A program made the position numbers and the translations under genes. A stretch of DNA of 64,000 nt from Planococcus citri (lineage: Eukaryota > Arthropoda > Insecta > Hemiptera > Pseudococcidae), in assembly GCF_950023065.1 (NCBI RefSeq), contig NC_088681.1:8742001-8806000 (forward strand). The letters run 5' to 3'. The notes under the pieces are model-generated. The model worked only from the letters and a program-made list of their open reading frames with translations, made no database searches and was not told where the DNA came from. Below, one piece after another: positions 47,794-58,250 of the stretch. Position 1 is the stretch's first letter. Each line of letters starts with the position of its first letter.

Positions 47794-47829
47794 TATAAAA
47801 CAGTGTACGATATCTGTGTGTTAGTCAGT
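47794..47829 (+). promoter_or_regulatory. Predicted TATA + initiator core promoter
   Basis: TATAAAA at 47,794-47,800 is followed at the normal distance by TCAGTG, with its A at 47,827 (TATA at -33). Sequence is non-repetitive and CpG-richer than its flanks. The short exon that would start here ends in a perfect GTAAGT donor. It is the nearest good promoter upstream of the GRXCR-like coding exon on the same strand. Confidence 0.5.
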
Positions 47830-47874
47830 GTGCGACTGCGAATATAACACATTAATATATTATATACGCACATA
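47827..47874 (+). other. Predicted non-coding 5' exon of the GRXCR-like gene
   Basis: From the initiator to CACATA|GTAAGT, about 48 bases without an ATG. A matching acceptor (TTTCTGTTACAG) ends at 52,131, just upstream of the start codon. The join is inferred; other donors are possible. Confidence 0.4.
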
Positions 47875-48299
47875 GTAAGTTGTACAATACACGTTATAAT
47901 GAAAAATAAACATTACCAAGTACCTATTCTACGTTTGAAATATCTAATGTTTTTAAACGCTGTTTTGGAACGAAATGCGAAATTGGCGAATTTTCGATTC
48001 GCTCGCGTCGTGTTTTTTTCATTTCATCTCGCTGGCTGGTATTCGTGCCTGAATCGGTGTTTTTCAATTTCTGAGAAAAATTCCAATACTTTTTTTGCGA
48101 TTCAATTTTTTCGACTGTGGAATCGTCGAGTAAGGGTAACTAAATTGGCAGAAATTAGGCAAAAAAATTGCTAATTTGCATAAACAGTCAGTAGATAATG
48201 TTTGTTTGCTCTGTAGGTTCAAATGCTTGAAATTTATGCTAATTAATCGAGTTTCTCTGGCTTTCACGAAATATACCTATACTTCGCTAAAGTAAACTC

Positions 48300-49010
48300 G
48301 CCCTTTTTCATTCAGAACACTGATCTCATTAATTGGGATAAAGTTGGCGTTTTTATGTTTTCTGCAATTCTTTGACTTTTCAGATTTAATTGAATTGGTC
48401 ATGAGGAAGGAAGAAAGTAAAATGGATCAATGTGGGAAAATTTCAAGTCCTGATTCCTAATCTTGAAAACATTCAGGAGCAATGAAATCTCCTTCTCCGA
48501 CCCATTCCAAATCTCTCATGAGCCAAATCACAGGGTAAATTTTGTCAATGATGGATTTGAAAAAAAAAAATGTCTCGGATCTTAACTAAATTCACGGAGC
48601 TAGTTTACTTTGAGTTGGAAGTGTCCCATAAAAAATGTAAGCTCCCTAGGTGCAAGAGGAGTGGAGCCAGGGGCCCTCAAAGTGACGTCATTTTCGAAGA
48701 TAAAAACCCCAATTTTTTGCAATTTCACCCCATAAAACGTTGAGTAGGAACTCTAGACAAGAGTTTGAGTTTCTGCATATTTTTGATCCATCGAGATCAA
48801 AATTCAACTTAGAGTACTATCAGGGTGGTTTTTGAGAATTGAATGATTACAGATCGAGTAATAAACCTGTAAATTTTATCAATCTTTCATAAGTTGATTT
48901 TTTCCCATTCTCCAAAACACTGCAGAAGTGTTAAATTTGATATGAGGATCTCCTGCTATGACAAATTTCAGACTCCAAGGTGAGAGGGTGGTGAAGTCAG
49001 GGGTCTTCAA
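48300..49010. repeat. Two diverged ~330-base direct repeats
   Basis: The stretch near 48,525-48,680 (TAAATTTTGTCAATGATGGA ... GGAGCCAGGGGCCCTCAAAG) is echoed near 48,865-49,015 (TAAATTTTATCAATCTTTCA ... TGAAGTCAGGGGTCTTCAAA). Confidence 0.5.
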
Positions 49011-49019
49011 AGTATGAAC

Positions 49020-50800
49020 GTTTTGGAAATATTCCCAGAAAGATGGTTTAAAAAGTGTTCGAATTATGGAAAAATTGTTCAATACTGCACAAATTTTGCA
49101 AATAATGTTCAAGCTTCAAAATATTCAACTTTAGAGTTACACCTACTGCTTAGTAACATTGTTCAAAGTTTAGAAAAAAAATGTTCGAAATTGAAAACAA
49201 CAGTTCAATTTATAGAAAAAATTTCAAAAATTCGAAAAAACAGTTTAAAACATTGAAAAATTATTCGAAATACGAGTATAAAAACTCTTCCAATATCATC
49301 TATTGCTCAAATTGACAAAAAAATTGTTCAAGTTTTTAAAAAACAAAAAGGCATCTAAATCGTAATATTCGAAAAAAAATTAAAAATTTAGGCAAATTGT
49401 CCATGTTTTAGAAAAAATGTTTCGAATTTCAAAAAATTGCTCAATATTGTTCAAATTTAAAAAAAAAGAATTTGGAAAAATTGTTAAATAAAGGAAAAAA
49501 ATTGTTTAATATTCAGACTCAGAGAAACCTACTCAAATTCAAAAAACATGATTAAGTAGGTAAAATGTTGAAATTATGCAAATTCTAGAAAAATTTCCAA
49601 AACTTAGAAAGGTTTGAAAGTTGGAAAAGGGTTTAAATTCAAGAAAAATTATTCAACATTGGAAAAAAGCATAAAAACTGTTCCAGGTTTTAAAAAAATA
49701 CCCAAAAATTAGATCAAATCGTTCAAATTTTGTGAAAAGTGTTTGATGTGTGGATGGCGATAAGTGCCTGTTTAAAATTCGGAAAAAATGTTCAAAATTT
49801 GGAAAAAATTGCTCAAAAGTAAGAATTTTGAAAAAATATTCGACAAAAGAAGTGTTCCTTTATTTTAAAAAACTACACAAATTCAGGGAAAATCTTGACA
49901 ATACTAAAAAATTGATTTTTTGCTCCTTAAAAGATTCAAAATAAAGTATTCGAAATTTAGAAAAATAGCTCAATAAGTATCGAAAAAAGTGTTGAAAATT
50001 TGGGGAACTGTTCAAGTTTTTGAAAAAATATCGAATAGATCAGATAAATTATTCAAAAATTTTGAAGAAGAGCTGTTCAAAATGTGGCGAAGAAGTGTTC
50101 AGAATTCAAAAAAAATCTTCAAAAAAGTGTTCAAAATATAGGATAGCTCAAATTTTGAAACAAAAGTATGTTCGAATTTTAGAAGAAATGTTCAAATTTT
50201 AGAAATCCGGTTTAAACATTATTGAAAAAAGTACCTATCCAAAATTATTCAAAGTTTAGAAAACTTGTTCATTTTTGAAGTGAAGATGTTAAAACTTAAA
50301 TATTTTAAAAACTTACTCAAATATAAGAAGAATTGTCCAAAATTAGAAAAAAATGTTCAATACATGAAAAATAGTGTTTAGAATTCCATGAAAACTGTTC
50401 AAAATGAGTTCTAAAATTTCAAAAATTCTTTCTGTTTTAGAAAAAAAGTACAGAATTTTAGGGGAAGTAATGAAATTTCAATGAAAAAAGTGTTCAGAAT
50501 ATGAAAATATGTGTTCAGAAATCGGATAAAACGTTGTTCAAAAGAGGTGTTTAGGACACAGAAAAAAATGAGTAAAATTCGGAGAATAGATAATTGTTTA
50601 AAGTATGGAAATAAGATTTCTGAACTCAGAAAAGCTGTTCAAAAAAAGGTTCAGAATAGAGAAAAAATGGTTAAAATTGGTAGGGAAGTGATCAAAATAT
50701 GAGGGAAAGCATTCAGAATTCAGATAAACTGATCGAGAAAAAGTTTCAAAAGTTTTCAAATTTTGAGTAACAATTTTTAAAATTCAAGTTGCACAAACTT
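49020..50800. repeat. Degenerate GTTCAAATTTT-AGAAAAAAAT repeat
   Basis: Older, more diverged part of the array that becomes regular at 50.8 kb. Typical unit: TTGTTCAAATTTTAGAAAAA. Short frames are read-through. Confidence 0.75.
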
Positions 50801-51570
50801 GAAAGATGTTCAAAAAAATTATTCAATCTTTATCAAAAATGTTCAAATTATTCAGAAAAAAATGTTTGAACTTTTCAGAAAAAAATGTTCAAACTTTCTA
50901 GAAAAGATATTCAATTTATTCAGAAAAATGTTCAAATCTTTCAGAAAAATGTTCAAATTATTCAGAAAAGATGTTCAAATTATTCAGGAAAAATGTTCAA
51001 ATCATTCAGGGAAAAAGTGTTCAAATATTCAGAAAAGATGTTCAAATTTCTCTGGAAAAACTGTTCAAATTATTCAGAAAAAATGTTCAAATTATTTAGA
51101 AAATGTGTTCAAATTATTCAGAAATAATGTTCAAATTATTCATAAAATATGCTCAAATTATTCAGAAAAATGTTCAAATCTTTCAGAAAAATGTTCAAAT
51201 CTTTCAGAAAAATGTTCAAATTATTCAGAAAAGATGTTCAAATTATTCACAAAAGATGTTCAAATTATTCAGAAAAATGTTCAAATTATTCAAAAAATGT
51301 GTTCAAATCATTCATAAAATAATGCTCAAATTATTCAGAAAAATGCTCAAATTATTCAGAAAATTGTTCAAATTATTCAGAAAAAAATGTTCAAATTATT
51401 CAGAAAAGATGTTTAAATTATTCAAGAAAATTGTTCAAACTATTAAGAAAATTGTTCAAATTATTAAGAAAAGACGTTCAAATTATTCAGGAAAATGTTC
51501 AAATTATTCAGAAAATATGTTCAAAATATTCTGAAAAATGTTCAAATTATTCAGAATAGATGATGAAATT
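50800..51570. repeat. Homogeneous 22-bp tandem array, TTCAAATTATTCAGAAAAGATG
   Basis: About 33 units, mostly 20-22 bases, with few changes, so younger than its flanks. Because 22 is not a multiple of 3, all three forward frames cycle through the same three heptads (SNYSEK, MFKLFRK, DVQIIQK). That explains the long overlapping open frames here without any gene. It lies in the predicted first intron of the GRXCR-like gene. Confidence 0.92.
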
Positions 51571-52131
51571 AAGTAAGAAATAATATCAAATTTTTAAAAA
51601 ATAATGTTCAATATTTAAATTTTAGAGTTGGTGGGGGTGGGAAAATCTCCAAAATTCGGAAAAGTGGTTTGACGGTTCTTCGAACACAGATTGTGACAAA
51701 AACACATTTTTTTGAACGTTCAGACACAAGTACATAAATATATTCCTTCTCAATCAACAAGTGAAAATAACCTCAACAGTGAGGAATACTTCGGGGAACA
51801 TTTGCAAAGCAATTGTCGTCTAAAATTTGCTTGCTTCACTGTATCATTATTTTTAACTTTTGAATCGACGCCTTTCTGATTCCTCCAGTGAATTTTCATA
51901 AACTTCGCATAAATATAGAAAATCCATTCGAATAATTCATCAGTATACCCAAAATAAAACTGTAACTGAGTCCAATCGTAGGCTAATTTGCAACTCATCA
52001 TTCGAATTGGTAGTGGAATGATTCTCGATTCAATCAATTTCCAAATTTCCCACCTCTCAACTCATCATTAAGTAACATTCTGAGAAAATAAAAACCCCAT
52101 CTAATCAATTCGTAATTATTTCTGTTACAGA

Positions 52132-53386
52132 TCAATCGATCGTGGCACGATGACCCATCATCAACCATCTTGTCCATCCTCATCCTAAACCCTCTCATAC
52201 CTCTGGCTTCGTCCGGACCTTGCGAACGCGTTGATCGTTTTCAAAAACCATGGAAAGTTACCAAAAAGCAAAAGTGCCACCTCCGGTGCCGCCTAAATAT
52301 CGTCACTTGATCACACCATTGACGGAGACGACGTATCAAAAAGAGAACTCGATCGAGAATTACCACGATCCAGGTCCGGTAACCGGTGGCGCTTTGATAC
52401 AAACAAACGGTACGCGCGTCAAGATACATATCAATCCAGAAAATCCAGTTTGTGAAAACGATTACCGGACAACGACGACCGCGGCCGTAGCCGTACTTAG
52501 GTCAACTAGTCAGTCCAACGGAAACGCTGTTAAGATAAACATTAACGGTAACGAGAATACCATCGTCGGTAGCCTGGTCGACGAGATGCTGTTGAAATCC
52601 GCCTCCTGTAACAGTTGCGCGACTGAGATGGTCAGCGATCGAGACCATCTTCAAAAACAAACCACCATTTCGGCCAGTGGCAAATACCTAAACGGTAGCA
52701 GCAATGGGTACTTCTGCAATAGTATCTCCAGCGGCCAGTCATCTCCTAGCGATAATTTGGACAGCGGTACGTGCAGCGATGTAGATGCCGGAACGCCACC
52801 TCCTTTCGGATCGAAGAAAAATTCCACCTGTAAGACATCGTCCTCAGCCATACATCAGCGATCCGGCAGCGTCAACAGTTCCGGTATCGGTATCGATAGC
52901 GACGAAGAAGATAACGTCAGCTGCGACTCGATCAACAGCAGCGAATACAACGGTGACGGTGAACACACATTGCCCATCATTTCAGCCGCCATTTTGAAAT
53001 GCAATGCTCAAAATATCGTCGCGAAACCAGCCAAAATCATCGAACACTTCGAACCGTCGGCTCCGGAACCGCCTGTGGTTGATTTTCACGCCTATACCGT
53101 TGATAAATTGGCCGATATGAAGCTGCAACAGAGTCCGGAACCGTTCGATGATCAGATGGAAAACACCGATAGATTTCTTCACTTTCATTTGAACGAGAAT
53201 AATTTCGAAGACGAGAAATCAAAAAATCCCACCAACGAGGACGACGACTCGTTCGCCGGATTCAAATCTATACAAGATAAGAATACGCCCGCCGCAACCA
53301 TACGTAGTGCCAAAGGAACCGTCAGAGGTGTCAAGAATCGCGTCAGAGCCGGAATCGCTACTTTTCTCAATAATCAAACTACCAAG
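52132..53386 (+). CDS. GRXCR-like protein, 5' UTR end and first coding exon (partial gene)
   Basis: The exon runs from the acceptor TTTCTGTTACAG (ending 52,131) to the donor ACCAAG|GTAAGA at 53,386. The start is ATG at 52,250 in a good context (AAAACCATGG); 379 codons to the donor. The protein begins MESYQKAKVPPPVPPKYRHL (proline-rich, SH3-ligand-like), then is Ser/Asn/Thr-rich and probably disordered. Cys residues near 121-126 (CNSCATE) stand out. The end, IRSAKGTVRGVKNRVRAGIA and then TFLNNQTTK, matches my memory of the conserved segment just before the glutaredoxin domain in insect GRXCR-like (glutaredoxin domain-containing cysteine-rich) proteins. The glutaredoxin domain itself is not in the window. 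Family roles (stereocilia/actin bundles in vertebrates) are not proven for the insect protein. Codon use is GC-richer than the flanks, confirming a real exon. Confidence 0.75.
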
Positions 53387-53503
53387 GTAAGAGATAATGA
53401 CCAGTTTTATTATTCCCTAAGTGCTTATAGGTATTGTTACCGTAGTGAAGCTTTTATCAGCGTTTAAGATTCGATCTGATGATTATCGAGAACGTATTGT
53501 GTA

Positions 53504-53745
53504 CTCTCTAAATTTGAAACAGTCAATTTCACTGCTTAGCAGTCACGACATTTTGCCTTTTTAAAGCAGTAGTTTTTTTTTACTGCAAAACAGTGAAAAA
53601 CTACTGAGTTGGTCAGTAAAAAATCATTTTGACTGACCAATTCAGTAATTTTTCACTGTTTTGCAGTAAAAAAAAACTACTGCTTTAAAAAGGCAAAATG
53701 TCGTGACTGCTAAGCAGTGAAATTGACTGTTTCAAATTTAGAGAG
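53504..53745. mobile_element. 242-bp near-perfect hairpin MITE, TA-flanked
   Basis: Arms of about 113 bases (starting CTCTCTAAATTTGAAACAGT) are almost exact reverse complements around a centre near 53,625. TA stands at both boundaries (53502-53503 and 53746-53747). It lies only ~120 bases beyond the coding exon's donor, so the pre-mRNA would contain a long double-stranded stem. Near-identity of arms implies recent insertion or gene conversion. Confidence 0.9.
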
Positions 53746-54329
53746 TATAGAGATAGAGACAGCTTTTAACCTAATCGTACTCGTATATATAGATCGTAAT
53801 CGAAATCACATCGTTTTCTTTCATCTTTCTTTCTCCGCAACGATTCCGCATATTTTGTACAGTTGGATCGAATGATTTCTCGAACTAAGCAAACGAAAAA
53901 AAAAAAAATCCACCAACATAATACAAAGTACCTCATCTCGTTAACTTCAATTTCTCCCAAATAAATACCTTCTTCCTGAAATGAAAACGATAGGTTGTAA
54001 TCAGAAGCCAACGAACCGATAAACTTTCAATTAATTTATTGTTTAAAGATCCATCCAAAGATTTTAGAAGAATGAATTTCCAACGTGTTTTTTTCTTTTT
54101 GGGGAACAGTGTGCATAGGTCTCATTTTAGATTGTTTGAAAAATGAGCCCAATAAAGGACGATTACACCGATTAAATCTTCTAAATTATTAAATGTTCAA
54201 TTTTGGCTTCAAAATGTTAGCACGTAAAGAATCATTTTTTTAAAAATCTTCATTGGTATTATGACAGACTTTTGAAAGCAAGAAGACAACCTTCAATACC
54301 TACTTGCTTAAAGTATCTGCACTGGTAAA

Positions 54330-54957
54330 TTTTGGATTAAAAACTTGAAATAATTGGGTGCATTACTGGTCATTTCTGGTAAATTAACATTAATTTTTGG
54401 TAAATTACTGGTTGATTTTGGTAAATTTTGAGTCGTTTAAAGTGAATTACTGGTCATTTTAAATAAAGTTCCATTAATTACTACTTAATTATTGGTTGAA
54501 AAACTGGTAATTTCTGGTGAATTTCTGGTAAATTACTGGTCGTTTTTGGTAAAGTTTCGATGATTTATGGTGGCATTACTGGTCATTTTTGGTAAATTTC
54601 TGGTAATTTTTGGTAAATTATTAGTCATGTTTGATACATTTCTAGTAAATTTTTGGTAAATTACCAATAGTAGTAATTTCTGGTAAATTACCAACTATAA
54701 ACTACTGATATTCCCTAGTAAATCACCTGGTAAAATTACTGGTAAATTCTGGTAAAATTTTTGGTACGTTCTGGTAGAATTACTGGTACTCTAAATAAAA
54801 TTCCTGGTAGTTTCTAATAAAATTCCTCGTAACTTTTGGTAAAACTCGTGATAATTTTTGCTAAAATTTATGGTAGTTTCTCAAAAGTTTTCTGCTAATT
54901 TCTAATAAAATTCCTGGAAATTTCTAATTACTGGTAATTTTTGGTAAAATTACTAGT
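54330..54957. repeat. ACTGGTAATTTTTGGTAAA minisatellite, part 1
   Basis: Degenerate ~20-22-bp units with TACTGGTAATTTCTGGTAAA as the core. It stops at a TIR element and resumes beyond it at 57,952. Confidence 0.9.
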
Positions 54958-55425
54958 CCCAATTGACAAAATCGTAAGCGTTTTGCTAGCGGAACCTCGC
55001 GTTTACCTCGCTGACTCGCGTTTATCTGGCGAATTTCTCGCGATTTCCAGCTAGCAACATTTCCTTCTTACGCAAATCAAGCAGTTTACTAACGATTGTA
55101 AGCTAGCGTTTCAGATGCTCGCAAAAAGCTAGCGATCATCTAGCGCATTTTAGCTACTTTAAAAATGGTTAGATTTGCTCGTTTTATGCTCGCGAAAAGC
55201 AAGCGATCATCTCGCGCACTTGAGCTAGTTTGAAAATGCTTAGATTTGCTCGTGTAATTCTGGCGATCTGCGAGTGAATTTTTCCTAGCTTTCCTACTCA
55301 TGACGCATGACGTCACAATCACATGATTACGGTTATAGTCTTTGTTTTCAAAGGGTATTCCAGAGTAAAATAGATGAAATTCCCCTGCCCTTGGATTTTT
55401 GAAATTTTAATGAAACATTGTTGGG

Positions 55426-56625
55426 TTCAACCCCCTCCCCCCATATGTACCACTCAAAATGCCGTTTTTTTTCATTTTTTTATGCCTATTAGCAATCAAG
55501 ATTGCGAGGTACAATTTTGGAAACACGTTTTTTGGATGTATTCTTGACCCTCAGACATCATATACTATATTCGAAATTTTTTCTTTGGTGCGCCGTGGTG
55601 AAAACTTGGAATAATGTATTGTAGGGGGAGGGGGGGGTGAAATGGGAATTTTGAGAAAAATGATTATCAATGAGTAGGGTATCGTTTTCATATGATTCAA
55701 TACCGCTGAGCACGAATATGACCTCAGATTTTCTGCTACACTCACCTACCCCTCTCCAGAGCCCCTCAGCCCCCCTCAATTTTCATGATTTCCGAAATAA
55801 AGTTATTTTGAGATGTTGGTTTCATTGCTATGGGAAAATTACATAAGTTCATTGTTATTGTACATGAAATTTCTCGTAGAATGAGCTACAGCACATGGCC
55901 CCCCCCTCATAACATTCTTTACTTCTTTTTTTTATCAGTATTTCGTTACCATATTTTTTTCTCGTGATTTTTCATGTAGGTAGTCATTGAATTATAAAAT
56001 ACATACTCATACGTACTCAAGTTACAGTTATCATGAATATTATTATGCCACATATGCTCTGTATACCTATACAGTGCAGTACACATACAGATTTGTAACG
56101 TTTTCTGTGTAGCAAAAAAATCAAGGGTCCGCCCCCTCGGGGGGAGTCATGTGCTCTAGCTCATTCTACGAGAAATTTTATGTACAATAACAATGCACTT
56201 ATGTAATTTTCCCATAGCAACGAAACCAATGTCATCAATACAACTTTATTTCAAAAATAGTGAAAATTGAGGGGGGCTGAGGGGCTCTGGAGAGGGGTAG
56301 GTGAGTGTAGCAGAAAATCTGAGGTCATATTCGTGCTCAGCGGTATTGAATCATATGAAAACGATACCCTACTCATTGATAATAATTTTTCTCAAAATTC
56401 CCATTTCACCCCCCCCCCCCTCCCCCTACAATACATTATTCCAAGTTTTCACCACGGCGCACCAAAGAAAAAATTTCGAATATAGTATATGATGTCTGAG
56501 GGTCAAGAATACATCCAAAAAACGTGTTTCCAAAATTGTACCTCGCAATCTTGATTGTTAATAGGCATAAAAAAAATGAAAAAAACGCCATTTTGAGTGG
56601 TAAATATGGGGGGGAGAGGGTTGAA
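55426..56625. repeat. 1.2-kb palindrome with ~480-bp arms and 230-bp loop
   Basis: Left arm 55426-55907 and right arm 56138-56625 are near-identical reverse complements: for example TGACCCTCAGACATCATATA at 55,548 and its complement at 56,487, and GTAGAATGAGCTACAGCACA against its near-exact complement in the right arm. Mirror-image 72-73-codon frames (starting MRGAEGLWRGVGECSRKSEV) on opposite strands are a consequence of the symmetry, not genes. The arms contain the GAACACGAATATGACCTCAG phrase of the 41.4-kb array. Confidence 0.93.
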
Positions 56626-57425
56626 AATTTTTGTGGAGATACCTACCAAGGATATACATAACTTCCAGAAAAATTTTCAAAATCGGTTGAAATGGAGCTG
56701 AGAAAAGTGTTATTGAAATTTCAAAAAAGGGGGGTTCCCAAAAAGGGGAGGTGGTGTGGATCTAAAATTTTTCACGCGGTAGCTTCTCGATGGTACCCAC
56801 TTTCCATGCTAGTATCAACCCGAACGCTCTCGGGGGGCCGTTTCACCCCTCCTATGCGCCGATAGTTTTTTTGTGTTTTTTAGACAACCCCTCTCATTTG
56901 AATGGTTCCAGCTCCGGCCCCCTTGGGGGTGGAAGGAAAGTTGCTATATAACTAGATCGGAAATTTGACGTAGATTCTTTTATCTAACCACATATTTTTC
57001 GTTAAAATGCAATGCGGGGGAGAAAATTGCAAAAAACCGGTTTGGGGGGCTTAGATCCACAATAGGGGAGAACGCTCACCAGGGACGAGCGGGGACTCAT
57101 CGGATTCGTGTTCAGCACATAAAAATGGACCGGTATACCAATTTTAAGCTTTCTACCTCACGTTTCCCAATGACCCTTTTTTTTGTCCAATTTTCCTGGA
57201 CTATGATGGATATTTTTCAATTTTTTATTGAGGTTTTAAGTAGGTAGGTCTACCTACCTAACTGAAAATTCAATTTATAGATAAATGATTGATAATGAAC
57301 ATTCTTCTTTAAAAAATTTGCAATGAGAAACACTGATTCACACACTGCAATCCAATAAATGCCACATTACAAACTTGTACAGTGATACACCAATCAATAC
57401 TTGGAGGGCCTGAATCAAATATCTC

Positions 57426-57493
57426 CGTGGTGGCCATGTCGTTAAGCGTAGGTAGTTAGGAACATAGGGTTGCTGGTTCGAATCCCCGTTAAT
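57426..57493 (+). repeat. tRNA-like sequence (Leu/Ser-type), pseudogene or SINE head
   Basis: GTGGCCATGTCGTTAAGCG resembles the A-box of a type II tRNA (TGGCCNAGTGGTTAAGGCG), and GGTTCGAATCCCC is a perfect B-box at a suitable distance. The acceptor stem and anticodon arm do not pair cleanly, so a working tRNA is unlikely. Confidence 0.55.
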
Positions 57494-57951
57494 TAGGTAG
57501 GAAAATTTTCGTAGGAAAATCAGGTCTTAAAAAATTCGTTGTGATGAGGGGAATTCAGACGTGAAGAAATTCTCAAAATTGAGGGTACCTAACCCCACTC
57601 TTTTAATTTTTGAAAATAAAATTTTGACTTTAATGGGTGATTATTATTTTATTTAGTGGAATGCTAGCGTATAGCGAGCTGAGAAAGAAGCAACATGTTC
57701 TGCTAGCGTTTTTATCGCTCAAAAAAATCCGAAAACTGCACAAAACGCTAGCTTTCTGCTAGCTTTTTCCTAGCTGAGGCTCGCTTTCTTTTAACGAACA
57801 CGCTAGCTTTTTGCTAGTGATTTTCTAGCGTGAAACACTAGCGAAAAAAAGCTAGCAGAGAGTCCCAAAATCACGCTAGTGTGCTAGCGCAATTGTAGCG
57901 TGATTAGCTAGCTATTATCTAGCATTTTTATCCAAATTTTTGTCAATTGGG

Positions 57952-58250
57952 TCATTTTTGGTAAAATCACTGGTCATTTTTGGTAAAATCACTGGTAATT
58001 TTTGATAAAATCATTGGTTATTACCAGTAAAATTACTGGTAATCACCAGTAAAATTCCTCGTAACTTTTGGAAAAATTCCTCGTAACTTTTGGAAAAATT
58101 CCTGGTAACTTTTGTTACAATTCGTGGTAATTTTTGCCAAAAGTTATGGTAGTTTCTCATAAGTTTTCTGGTAATTTTTCGTACATTTTTTGGTAATTTT
58201 CGGTAAGATTACTGCTAATTTCTGATAAAATTCCTGGTAATTTCTGATAC
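57952..58250. repeat. ACTGGTAA minisatellite, part 2
   Basis: Same units and orientation as 54,330-54,957; stops at the next TIR element. Confidence 0.9.

Larger units (their letters stand above)
54958..57951. mobile_element. 3.0-kb TIR element with GCTAGC-rich subterminal regions
   Basis: It begins CCCAATTGACAAAA and ends with the exact reverse complement TTTTGTCAATTGGG, inserted in the ACTGGTAA minisatellite, whose units continue on both sides. Both ends carry dense CTAGCG/GCTAGC/CTCGCG words (54,980-55,280 and 57,660-57,930), absent elsewhere in the window; such arrays usually serve as transposase binding sites. No transposase frame is seen. Inside lie a 1.2-kb palindrome and a tRNA-like sequence. 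No clear target duplication is visible; the flanks read ACTAGT and TCATTT. Superfamily not assigned. Confidence 0.8.

Noticed and set aside
50799..51534. Overlapping 172-, 143- and 80-codon open frames
   Set aside because: They are the 22-bp array read in three frames; each cycles through the same heptads because 22 is not divisible by 3.
55558..56492. Mirror-image 63-73-codon frames beginning MRGAEGLWRG or MSVAENLRSY
   Set aside because: They arise from the palindrome; no domain, splice signals or promoter.
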